Positions 56,693 to 64,000 of a DNA stretch of 64,000 nt are shown in pieces. The position numbers and the translations under genes were made by a program. This DNA is from Aciduliprofundum sp. MAR08-339. GTDB lineage: Archaea; Thermoplasmatota; Thermoplasmata; Thermoplasmatales; Aciduliprofundaceae. Below the pieces are notes generated by a model that saw only the letters and a list, made by a program, of their open reading frames with translations, was not told where the DNA came from and made no database searches. Position 1 is the first letter of the stretch. Every line of letters begins with the position of its first letter. The stretch spans positions 310,001-374,000 of the forward strand of contig NC_019942.1 of NCBI RefSeq assembly GCF_000327505.1. The letters are read 5' to 3'.

Positions 56693-58129
56693 ATGGATTT
56701 AAGGAAGGTTATTGTTGAGGAACTGCTCAAACATGAGATTCTTGTTGAGCCGGAAGTTGTTGAGTACATAATAGAGAATGGTGGAGTTGATTATCTACCC
56801 TCATTCCTATCAAAATACGGCAATTCTGCCTTTGTGAGCCTTTCCTCCATATCTCCCTCAAGAGTGGAAATTGTAGATGAGATAAAAACAGAGGAGCAAA
56901 AAGAGAGAAGCCCTGCAGAAAAGGGTCCTTTCACGAGGCCCGAAGCCTACGAGCATGACTGGGATTTTAAAATTTTAATAGATCCCGGATACACTCAGAG
57001 TTCGGGAAAGGTGGACGATTTCCGCAGCCTGTTCCTGGATAGGTACAAGAGGTTATCCAAATATGTCCGAAGAAATTTTCTTATGCGTGGGGCTACGGAC
57101 ATAGCAAATATAAGTGGGGGTGAGGTAAGAATAATAGGGCTCGTTGACGATTTGAGAACAACATCAAGGGGCTCTCTGAGTTTTTACCTTGAAGATCCCA
57201 CCGGAAAGGTGAAATGCATATACCAGGGGGAGAATTTTCTACTAAACGATGAAGTTATTGGCGTGGTGGGAACCTACCGTGAGGATGGAAATTTCGTGTA
57301 TGTAAAGGAAATAGTCAGGCCAGGAGTTAGAAAACCCCAGAAGAACAGAAGAATTGAGGACCCCATAGGGGCTGTCATAATATCAGACGTACACATAGGG
57401 AGCAAAATGTTTCTGCGCAAGAACTGGGAAAAATTCATCGCCTGGCTGAAAAGCGGAAGAGATGGGGCGGAGACTGTAAAATACCTAATAATAGGGGGAG
57501 ACCTGGTGGACGGAATAGGCATATATCCGAATCAGGAGGAGGAACTTGAAATAATTGATATCTACAAGCAATATGAGGCCCTCGCAAATTACCTTGCAGA
57601 TTTGCCTGATTACATCAAGGTCATTATGATCCCTGGAAACCATGATCTTGTAAGAAACACCGAGCCGCAGCCACCGCTTCCACACGATATCCAGTCTCTT
57701 TTCAATGGAAATGCCGAGTTTCTAAGCAACCCATCTGTCTTCTCACTCCATGGATACACTTTTCTGATTTATCACGGGGCAACCATAAATGACCTTGTGG
57801 AACTCATACCGGGAGCCAGTTATGAAAATATTGCACCAATAATGAGCCATATATTGGAGATGCGGCACCTTGGCCCAAGTTACGGAGGCAAAGTACCTAT
57901 TGCCCCACTTCCAAGGGATTTCATGGCAATAGACCTTGTACCCGATGTTTTCATAACTGGGCATGTGCATGCCTTCACGTACAGCAATTACAAGGGAGTG
58001 CATATGATAAACGCATCCTGCTGGCAGGCACAGACAAAGTACCAGAAGATGATGAACTTCAACCCCGTGCCGGGAAAGGCCACCCTGATCAATTTCCACA
58101 CAGATGAGGTCAAAATACTATCCTTTTGA
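56693..58129 (+). CDS. polB: DNA polymerase D small subunit (DP1)
   Basis: DP1 is the 3'-5' exonuclease subunit of the archaeal replicative polymerase D. The 478-residue protein has an N-terminal helical domain (1-65), an OB fold (VRIIGLVDDLRTTSRG, ~140) and a calcineurin-like phosphoesterase core with metal motifs ISDVHIGSKMF, GGDLVDGIG, PGNHDLVRNTEPQP and ITGHVHAF. GGGTGAA precedes the ATG. The large subunit gene is not in the window. It converges with the amidohydrolase gene, overlapping by 20 nt. Confidence 0.95.
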   Translation: MDLRKVIVEELLKHEILVEPEVVEYIIENGGVDYLPSFLSKYGNSAFVSLSSISPSRVEIVDEIKTEEQKERSPAEKGPFTRPEAYEHDWDFKILIDPGYTQSSGKVDDFRSLFLDRYKRLSKYVRRNFLMRGATDIANISGGEVRIIGLVDDLRTTSRGSLSFYLEDPTGKVKCIYQGENFLLNDEVIGVVGTYREDGNFVYVKEIVRPGVRKPQKNRRIEDPIGAVIISDVHIGSKMFLRKNWEKFIAWLKSGRDGAETVKYLIIGGDLVDGIGIYPNQEEELEIIDIYKQYEALANYLADLPDYIKVIMIPGNHDLVRNTEPQPPLPHDIQSLFNGNAEFLSNPSVFSLHGYTFLIYHGATINDLVELIPGASYENIAPIMSHILEMRHLGPSYGGKVPIAPLPRDFMAIDLVPDVFITGHVHAFTYSNYKGVHMINASCWQAQTKYQKMMNFNPVPGKATLINFHTDEVKILSF

Positions 58130-59090
58130 TATCCGCTGGAGAGGATTTGTTCACCAATTCGTAGGGAGTTATCAACCTTCTGAAAACTATGAATCTTGCC
58201 TTTCCCCCAATCTGATTATCCACCATCCCTAGAATCTTCCTGGGATTTTCAGTCGCCATCTTCAATATTTCCTCGGGGGACACATGGCCGTAAATCATAG
58301 ATAATTTGTATGCAATTTCCATTTCCCTGAACATTGAGGGCAGAGAGAACATACCATTATCTGTGCCCAATGCAAGGGTTATTCCGTATTTCAAGAGCCT
58401 TGGTATATTTGGAATTTTGCCAAAGAAAAGATTTGATCTGGGAGTAATAACAACAGGCACTCCCCTTTTTCCTACCTTCCGCAAATCTTCATCAGTGGCC
58501 TCAAGCATGTGCACGATGAAACTTGGATTAAGGGAGAGAACGAAATCTATGTCCTCCCTTACCCTCTCGGAGACATGTATTGCGAATAATTTACCCTCTT
58601 TTCTTGCATACCTGACCATTTTGATTATAAAATCCCTATCATAATCGCTTATGCTGCTAAGTCCTACACCCAGAGATTCGGGATTGATATTCCTAGCAAA
58701 TATTATTGGCTTTATTTTAAATCCACGGGATGCCTTCAAAAGGAGTTCAACACCCTTATCTCCACCCTCACGAAAATCCACAAAATGGGATATGCCCTCC
58801 ATCTGCATGTATCTCATCGCCCTCCTCATACCCCAATACACCTTCCTTCTGCTCCTCAGAACCCTGTACTTATATCCCCCAGGGCCAACAATTTCCGCAA
58901 TACCTCCCCGGGGCTCATCCTGGGCGCAGAAATCTCCAATATGAGTGTGCATGTTTATGAAGGTTGGTATAACAGTGCCACGAATATCGTAATCCCTCTC
59001 CCTTCTAAAATCCTCAACGTATCCTTCCTTGATCACCAGCGTTCCCTTCTCAAACCTTCCCTGCCAAAGAATATTTCCGTAAATTTTCAC
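58110..59090 (-). CDS. Amidohydrolase (TatZ/TrzF/cytosine deaminase-like)
   Basis: Metal-dependent hydrolase of 326 residues: HTHIGDF metal pair (~56-58), FAIHVSER (His), FIVHMLEAT (His) and LALGTDNGMFS (Asp, ~252). This set is that of deaminases acting on nucleobases, SAH or formamides. The frame is open to 59210, but TTTTTAATC lies ~25 nt before the GTG at 59090 and homologues start with KIYGNILW-type strands, so I chose that. The substrate is unknown. It lies downstream of the ion-transporter gene. Confidence 0.83.
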   Translation of the reverse strand: MKIYGNILWQGRFEKGTLVIKEGYVEDFRRERDYDIRGTVIPTFINMHTHIGDFCAQDEPRGGIAEIVGPGGYKYRVLRSRRKVYWGMRRAMRYMQMEGISHFVDFREGGDKGVELLLKASRGFKIKPIIFARNINPESLGVGLSSISDYDRDFIIKMVRYARKEGKLFAIHVSERVREDIDFVLSLNPSFIVHMLEATDEDLRKVGKRGVPVVITPRSNLFFGKIPNIPRLLKYGITLALGTDNGMFSLPSMFREMEIAYKLSMIYGHVSPEEILKMATENPRKILGMVDNQIGGKARFIVFRRLITPYELVNKSSPADIKRIVF

Positions 59091-59125
59091 AGTTCTAAAT
59101 CGCCTCGTGATTAAAAAGTTTTTCA

Positions 59126-60397
59126 CTAACCCATATATTGCAAAATGAATAAAAATAAAGTCCCCACAAGCATTGTCACCAAACCCACAACAGTTCCAAA
59201 CCTGAACCATTCTCTATCGGAAACGGGATGCCCGTACCTCTTCGACAGCGATACGGAAACCACACCCGCAGATGAGCCTATGGGCGTTATGTTTCCACCC
59301 AGCCCGACCCCCATAGCAAGGGCCCACCACAGAAGCCCTGTATGGTACGTCTCCGCCATATTTCCAACCACGGGTATAAGAGCTGCTGTGATTGGAATGT
59401 TATCCACCACAGAGGATGTCAATCCGGAAACCCAAAGAATGATTATGGATGCAATGAGGTGATTGCTGGAGATGGAAGATAGAGCATCGGCCATTTCTGA
59501 AAGTAACCCGGTTTCACTCAACCCACCCACAAGCATAAATAGAGATATGAAAAATATGAGTGTTGGCCATTCAACAGATTCAAAGGCCTTCTTAGGATCT
59601 TCCATGGTGATTAGAAGGGACATGGTGCCACCAACCATGGCAACCAAGGCTGGAGATACCAGTATGTAATCCTGAAGACCAAAAAATAGGATCATGAAGC
59701 CCAGAAGTATGAGAAGATATTTCATTGTTCTCGGATCCTTAATGTAGCTTTCAGAATCGAGTTTCATAAGGGCTTCTATGTGTTGAGCCTTCGTGTTTAT
59801 CCATTTAGCGTAAAGATATCGGGAAATTATAAGGGACAGAAGGAGAGCACACAGGATAGGGGGAAAGAGATGTACAAAAAAAGCGTTGAAGGAGTATTTG
59901 GACGCGGAGGCTATTAAGATGTTCGGAGGATCTCCTATCATCGTGGCCACACCCCCAACATTTGAGAATATGGCCTCTCCAAGTATTATTGGAACGGGGT
60001 TGATTTCGAGCAATTCGGCGACCTCAACTGTGAGAGGAATCATAAGAAGAATTGTGGTCACATTATCTATCACCATTGAAACAAAGGTGGTTATGAGGGT
60101 TAAATAGAGAAAAACAAGCCATACCTTACCACGGGATAGCTGTATGGCTTTTATCCCAACGTACTTGAAGAATCCAGTATTGGCCAGTTGCCCCACATAG
60201 GTCATCATTCCAAACAGGAGGAGGATCACCCCCCAGTCCACATATTCAAGAGCCTTCTCAAAATTCATAAAATGGAGTGTGTATCCTGCCGTTAGCATCA
60301 GGAACACTCCAAAAAGTGCGGCAACTGTCCTGTCAACCTTACCGCTGAATATTAAAATGTAACTAAATATGAAAATCAACAGTGCAACAATCTGCAC
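59126..60397 (-). CDS. ArsB/NhaD/SLC13-type ion transporter
   Basis: The 423-residue membrane protein of the ion transporter superfamily has two related halves, each with a hairpin motif: DNVTTILLMIPLTVE and GGVATMIGDPPNILIASAS in the first, and DNIPITAALIPVVG and GGNITPIGSSAGVVSVSLS in the second. Relatives export arsenite or exchange Na+/H+ or move carboxylates. It starts with GTG, sharing one base with the stop of the upstream UspA gene, so they form one operon. The substrate is open. Confidence 0.87.
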   Translation of the reverse strand: MQIVALLIFIFSYILIFSGKVDRTVAALFGVFLMLTAGYTLHFMNFEKALEYVDWGVILLLFGMMTYVGQLANTGFFKYVGIKAIQLSRGKVWLVFLYLTLITTFVSMVIDNVTTILLMIPLTVEVAELLEINPVPIILGEAIFSNVGGVATMIGDPPNILIASASKYSFNAFFVHLFPPILCALLLSLIISRYLYAKWINTKAQHIEALMKLDSESYIKDPRTMKYLLILLGFMILFFGLQDYILVSPALVAMVGGTMSLLITMEDPKKAFESVEWPTLIFFISLFMLVGGLSETGLLSEMADALSSISSNHLIASIIILWVSGLTSSVVDNIPITAALIPVVGNMAETYHTGLLWWALAMGVGLGGNITPIGSSAGVVSVSLSKRYGHPVSDREWFRFGTVVGLVTMLVGTLFLFILQYMG

Positions 60398-61209
60398 TAT
60401 GCCCGTTTAAACCACCTCTTTTTCAGAGCACTGACAAAAATCACTGGAATTGGGGAGTGTGTGGCCACAATCTGAGCCATGTGCCCGATGTGCCTGTGTA
60501 AAATTCGTCTGCGACCTATTCCCATCACAACAAGATCGTTGTTGGCAAAATGCTTCATGAGCATGTCCCTGAAACTCTCAATGGAGCGCTTCACATTCAC
60601 ATCAAGATACTTTGCCCTCCACATCACACTATCCAATTTTTTTGATGCATCTTCATCCTCCTCCTTTATGTAGAGGGCTTCAAGCCTTGCCTTGTAAGAG
60701 GATGCAAGCAGGATTGCGTAGTTCTCAGCCCTTTTTGAAATGCCCGTGCCATCGGTGAGAAGAAGGATGTTTTTTATCTCGTATCTCTGACATTCTTCCG
60801 CGAGAGTCAGAACGGGAATTGTGCTTATTCTAAGCACATTCCTTATTGTTGACCCCATTCTGTGTGCAGAGGCGGTGGATTTTCTGCAGTAAACGCGCAT
60901 GGCTATTATATCCAAATCATGGATTTTTGAGTATTTCACAATCTCCCTTGAAGGCAGCCCCTCAAGAATATGGGTGTGTATGAGATGTATACCTTCCTCT
61001 TCCAGAAGGGCTTCCGCATGCTGGATAGCCTTTCTGGCGCTATCCTTCATCTCCCTGTAAAGGATGTCTGTCATCTGCACGCCCCTCTCATAGGTGTTCA
61101 CAACACTTATCACATGGAAATCCGCAAATGGAAATGCCCTGGCCACATACCTTATCACGTGGTCCTCAAGCCCGTAACCATCCGTAGGGATGAGAATTTT
61201 CTTAATCAT
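60397..61209 (-). CDS. Tandem universal stress protein (two UspA domains)
   Basis: The 270-residue protein has two UspA folds: KKILIPTDGYGLEDHVIRYV (first, ~1-140) and IKNILLLTDGTGISKRAENYA (second, ~147-270). The ATP-binding loops are altered (DIIAMRVYCRKSTASAHRMGS; VVMGIGRRRILHRHIGHMA). Operon position before an ion transporter suggests it modulates that transporter, as for other Usp-transporter pairs (inference). Three starts are in frame; the GATAAATAAT box (61231-61240) favours the ATG at 61209. Confidence 0.85.
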   Translation of the reverse strand: MIKKILIPTDGYGLEDHVIRYVARAFPFADFHVISVVNTYERGVQMTDILYREMKDSARKAIQHAEALLEEEGIHLIHTHILEGLPSREIVKYSKIHDLDIIAMRVYCRKSTASAHRMGSTIRNVLRISTIPVLTLAEECQRYEIKNILLLTDGTGISKRAENYAILLASSYKARLEALYIKEEDEDASKKLDSVMWRAKYLDVNVKRSIESFRDMLMKHFANNDLVVMGIGRRRILHRHIGHMAQIVATHSPIPVIFVSALKKRWFKRA

Positions 61210-61230
61210 CAGGGAAGTTATCTGCATCCC

Positions 61231-61267
61231 ATTATTTATCTTTAAGCCCTCCAAAAAATAATAAATA
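61231..61267. promoter_or_regulatory. Divergent TATA boxes for uspA operon and pgk
   Basis: GATAAATAAT on the minus strand (61231-61240) and AATAATAAATAC on the plus strand (61256-61267) each lie about 25 nt from the starts at 61209 and 61287. Both genes are probably leaderless. Confidence 0.55.
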
Positions 61268-61286
61268 CCCAGGCCAATTACCCATC

Positions 61287-62513
61287 ATGAAGGATTACTT
61301 CACCATGGATGACTTCAACTTCAGGGGCAAGGTTGTTCTCGTGAGGGTTGATGTGAACTCTCCCATGGACCCAGCCACAAGCACAATTCTGGATTATTCA
61401 AGGTTTGAGGCACACAGACAGACACTGGCAGAACTCAAGGATGCGAAGGTAGTAATTCTGGCCCATCAGAGCAGGCCTGGAAAAATGGATTTTACCCCCC
61501 TGAAGGCACATGCAGAAGTGTTCACAAAAATATTGAACAGAAGGGTAAAATTTGTACCAGATCTGTTCGGAGATTACGCCGTGAGAGAGATTGAAAATAT
61601 GAAAAACGGAGATTACCTTCTCCTTCAAAACACGAGATTTTACTCTGAAGAGTACTGTCTGAAAAGGGGATTTGAACATACCCACATAGTAAAAGAACTA
61701 TCATCCGTGGCGGATTATTTCATAAACGATGCGTTTGCAGCTGCCCATAGGGCCCAAACAAGTTTGATCGGCTTTACCTCCAAGATGCCCATGATCGCTG
61801 GACGTCTGATGGATAGAGAGATAAAGATGCTGAGCAAATTCATTGAATTGAAAGAGCATCCGAAGATTGCGGTACTTGGAGGCGCAAAAGTGGACGACTC
61901 AATAAAGGTTGCAAAGAATTTTCTTGAAAAGGATATAGTGGACTTTGTTCTCACGGGTGGTGTCGTGGCATCCGTGTTCCTCATTGCCAGCGGGGTGGAT
62001 GTCGGTCCGGGAACATGGGATTTCATAAAGAGAGAGTATGAAAATTACGGAGAATTGATAGATCTGGCAAAGAACCTTCTTGATAGATTTCCGGAAAAGA
62101 TAAAAATTCCCGTGGATGTTGTTGTGAACAAAAACGGAAAGAGAAAGGGCATGCCCATAAGCATGCTTCCCAGTGAGTACCCCATATTTGACATAGGACT
62201 GGACACCGCCACAGAGTACGAGAGCATAATAAGGGAGGCGAAAGGAACAGTGCTCAACGGTCCCATGGGGGTATTCGAATTATCCGAGTTCTTTGTGGGC
62301 ACAGTCATGGTAATGAGGGGTGTGGCGGAAAGTAAGGGATTCAAGGTTGCTGGGGGAGGACACACCATTGCAGCCCTGGAAAAATACGGACTGAAAAATT
62401 ACTTTGACCACGTGAGCACTGGGGGCGGCTCACTCATAAGTTTCCTATCCGGGGAAAGGATGCCTGTCATAGAGGCCCTGAAGGAGTCCTACTCAAAATT
62501 CAAATCAAAGTAA
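61287..62513 (+). CDS. pgk: Phosphoglycerate kinase
   Basis: PGK moves a phosphate between 1,3-bisphosphoglycerate and ADP. The 408-residue archaeal form has VVLVRVDVNSPMDPATS, LAHQSRPGKMDFTPL, LGGAKVDDSIKVAKNFL and the nucleotide-loop GGGHTIAALEKYG and STGGGSLISFLSG near the end. Leaderless start with the TATA box at 61256-61267. It converges with the corA-like gene, overlapping by 9 nt. Confidence 0.96.
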   Translation: MKDYFTMDDFNFRGKVVLVRVDVNSPMDPATSTILDYSRFEAHRQTLAELKDAKVVILAHQSRPGKMDFTPLKAHAEVFTKILNRRVKFVPDLFGDYAVREIENMKNGDYLLLQNTRFYSEEYCLKRGFEHTHIVKELSSVADYFINDAFAAAHRAQTSLIGFTSKMPMIAGRLMDREIKMLSKFIELKEHPKIAVLGGAKVDDSIKVAKNFLEKDIVDFVLTGGVVASVFLIASGVDVGPGTWDFIKREYENYGELIDLAKNLLDRFPEKIKIPVDVVVNKNGKRKGMPISMLPSEYPIFDIGLDTATEYESIIREAKGTVLNGPMGVFELSEFFVGTVMVMRGVAESKGFKVAGGGHTIAALEKYGLKNYFDHVSTGGGSLISFLSGERMPVIEALKESYSKFKSK

Positions 62514-63248
62514 TCCCCTCTTTTTAAAATAATAAAGCATGAAAATTGCAACGAGAAACATCAAGACGAGGGAATAAAAATAGCCATACTCCCATTGGAT
62601 CTCCGGCATATTTCTGAAATTCATTCCATAAATCCCAGTGATCAGGGTGAGGGGCATCATTATGGTGGCTATTATGGTGAGAATCTTCATAACATCATTC
62701 ATCTTCATGGTCACAGTGTTCTGCATAAGTTGTATGGCCACAGTGGCACCGTCAACCAGGTATTCTATGCCATCTATGAGTTCATTCACGTCCCTCAAAA
62801 TCTGTGATGCATCTTCATTTCCATTTTCGACAGCCCACTCAAGTACATTTCTCATACGAATGTAATCTTTATGAATGGCAAAAAGGGTTTTCTTCACCTT
62901 TAAAATCTCCTGGAGCGTGGATGATGAATACTCATGCAGGGATTTGTTCTGCAACGCTTCAACCTTGTTTTCCAGACGCTCCATGGTCCTGTATTCATAC
63001 TGTATCAGACTCCACACCACGTCCATAGGAGAGTCCCTCTTCACAAGATAACCTTTTATTTCCTCAAGGGTATCCCTACTGGTCTTCAAAATTAACCGAT
63101 CTCCACCATTTTCCCAGCTTAAATACACAATATGTGGCATGTATTCATTTTCAAATCCATGAAGTCTCAGAACAAGAACATATTTGCCGGCATCTTCCCT
63201 GAACTTTGGTCTCTGTTGAACCCGCTCCTCCACAATGTCTATCCTCAT
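62505..63248 (-). CDS. CorA-like divalent cation channel, short form
   Basis: Two C-terminal membrane helices flank the GMN selectivity motif: ILTIIATIMMPLTLITGIYGMNF (~180-202) and YGYFYSLVLMFLVAIFML. The upstream long helix (RTMERLENKVEALQN onward) is as in CorA. At 247 residues it is shorter than the usual ~315, because the cytosolic N-terminal domain is reduced. It probably carries Mg2+ or a similar ion. The start ATG at 63248 was preferred over a TTG three bases earlier. Confidence 0.88.
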   Translation of the reverse strand: MRIDIVEERVQQRPKFREDAGKYVLVLRLHGFENEYMPHIVYLSWENGGDRLILKTSRDTLEEIKGYLVKRDSPMDVVWSLIQYEYRTMERLENKVEALQNKSLHEYSSSTLQEILKVKKTLFAIHKDYIRMRNVLEWAVENGNEDASQILRDVNELIDGIEYLVDGATVAIQLMQNTVTMKMNDVMKILTIIATIMMPLTLITGIYGMNFRNMPEIQWEYGYFYSLVLMFLVAIFMLYYFKKRGLL

Positions 63249-63279
63249 CAAAAAAAGAAGGTTTTAGATGTATTTAACT

Positions 63280-63846
63280 TTATCTCCTAATGAGATTTAG
63301 GAAATTTTTGAAGATCTCCTCTCCGTACTGGGTATGCTGGACCTCTGGATGAAACTGCACCCCGTATATGGGTTTCGTTCTATGCTTTATGGCTTGATAC
63401 TTGCAGTTCTTTGAATGGGCAAGCCCCACAAGGTATGGACCCAGTTCCTTTATTTCGTCGTTATGACTCTCCCATGCAATGAAACTCTGAGGGATGTTCT
63501 GAAACAGATCATCTGGCTCGTCCACTATGATTTCCGTCTTACCGTATTCAGGATACTTAGCTGTTGAACTTTTCCCTCCAAAATGTTCCGCTATTAGCTG
63601 AGCACCCACACATATTCCAAGAATTGGAACGTCAAGGTGATCGAGATAGAGGCCCTGATTTCCAAGTTTTTGTTTTTCATAGGCTATGCTCGGAGCACCC
63701 CCGGAAAGGACCAGCGCATCTGCGTCCTGCAATTCCTCTAAAGATGTTGTGTTTGGGACTATTACCGCATCAACATCCATATACTTCAGCACTCTCCATT
63801 CCCTATGGGTCCACTGACCACCGTTGTCAATGACGTATACCCTCAT
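63280..63846 (-). CDS. guaAA: GMP synthase glutamine amidotransferase subunit
   Basis: This separate glutaminase subunit, typical of archaea, supplies ammonia to the GuaAB subunit for GMP synthesis. The 188-residue class I amidotransferase has Cys in LGICVGAQLIAEHFGG (~76) and His-Glu in QFHPEVQHTQYGEEIF (~165 and ~167). The usual GICLGHQ is GICVGAQ here, so the His after the nucleophile elbow is replaced. MRVYVIDNGGQWTHRE is the normal start. It is 5 nt downstream of the TFB gene. Confidence 0.9.
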   Translation of the reverse strand: MRVYVIDNGGQWTHREWRVLKYMDVDAVIVPNTTSLEELQDADALVLSGGAPSIAYEKQKLGNQGLYLDHLDVPILGICVGAQLIAEHFGGKSSTAKYPEYGKTEIIVDEPDDLFQNIPQSFIAWESHNDEIKELGPYLVGLAHSKNCKYQAIKHRTKPIYGVQFHPEVQHTQYGEEIFKNFLNLIRR

Positions 63847-63851
63847 AAGAC

Positions 63852-64000
63852 TCACTTTGAAATTTCCATATGTAAGGCAGTTGAAATCTCTTTGTAGCGA
63901 TTCCTTATGGTCACTTCAGTTACACCAGCAACTTCTGCAATTTCCTTCTGTGTCCTGGGCTCGTTGAGCATATTGGCCGCTATGTAGATGGCTGCTGCCG
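63852..64000 (-). CDS. tfb: Transcription initiation factor B (TFB), C-terminal end only
   Basis: The frame is open from the right edge to a TGA at 63852. It encodes the last ~48 residues: [20 protein letters not shown], then [20 protein letters not shown]. This is the end of the second cyclin-fold repeat of archaeal TFB, including the recognition helix that contacts the BRE element. The 5' part lies outside the window. guaAA follows 5 nt downstream on the same strand. Confidence 0.9.
   Translation of the reverse strand, partial: AAAIYIAANMLNEPRTQKEIAEVAGVTEVTIRNRYKEISTALHMEISK

Overview
This 64 kb window comes from an archaeal chromosome, most likely a member of the Thermoplasmatota close to Aciduliprofundum (DHVE2). 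The archaeal call rests on ribosomal protein eS1, an Lsm/SmAP protein, a Kae1-Bud32 fusion, the DP1 subunit of polymerase D, TFB (cut by the right edge), Pus10, XerA, archaellin, isopentenyl phosphate kinase, pantoate kinase, QueD/QueC for archaeosine, and an elongator tRNA-Met split by a bulge-helix-bulge intron. Many genes have a TATA-like box about 25 nt before the start codon and no Shine-Dalgarno sequence (leaderless), while internal operon genes have GGTGA-type sites. I used this to move several starts downstream. The genus is an inference from gene content, not from a search.

Layout. 1-1.5 kb: a cut-off Na+/H+ antiporter and a TrkA-C membrane protein broken by three one-base slips. 1.6-11 kb: ubiX, two-subunit glycine dehydrogenase, an MFS exporter, a nitrilase-thioesterase pair, leuC, an Lrp regulator and rqcH. 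11-15.5 kb: an AT-richer accessory island of secreted, legumain/caspase-like (C13-type) proteins with G6 tracts, a TA tract and a decayed extra copy. 15.6-28 kb: lipid-type reductase, xerA, CheF-like protein, queD-queC-zinc finger, rdgB, kae1-bud32, coiled-coil RecA-like protein, Lsm, a METTL5-like methylase, radical SAM, MarC and pus10. 28-38 kb: archaellin plus FlaD/E-like protein, CPBP protease, hexuloisomerase operon, fhs, ipk, glyA, thrC. 38-46.8 kb: eS1, tRNA-Met, CDF transporter, two coiled-coil proteins behind paired palindromes, pyrophosphatase, CYTH protein, PIN-ATPase-KH protein. 46.9-50.3 kb: an unusual pair of Dpp-type permeases with built-in outer domains. 50.3-64 kb: lysS, coaBC and pantoate kinase, polD small subunit, amidohydrolase, ion transporters, pgk, guaAA and TFB.

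Themes. One-carbon metabolism is tetrahydrofolate based (gcvPA/PB, glyA, fhs). UbiX and IPK fit an archaeal mevalonate route. CoaBC and pantoate kinase give two steps of archaeal CoA synthesis. Hexuloisomerase fits pentose supply by the reversed ribulose monophosphate route. The most unusual parts are the island at 11.0-15.5 kb, where removing one G from either of two G6 runs would join separate frames into modular secreted proteins, and the permease pair at 46.9-50.3 kb, which carries an EF-hand-containing domain and a propeller-like domain but has no binding protein or ATPase gene beside it.
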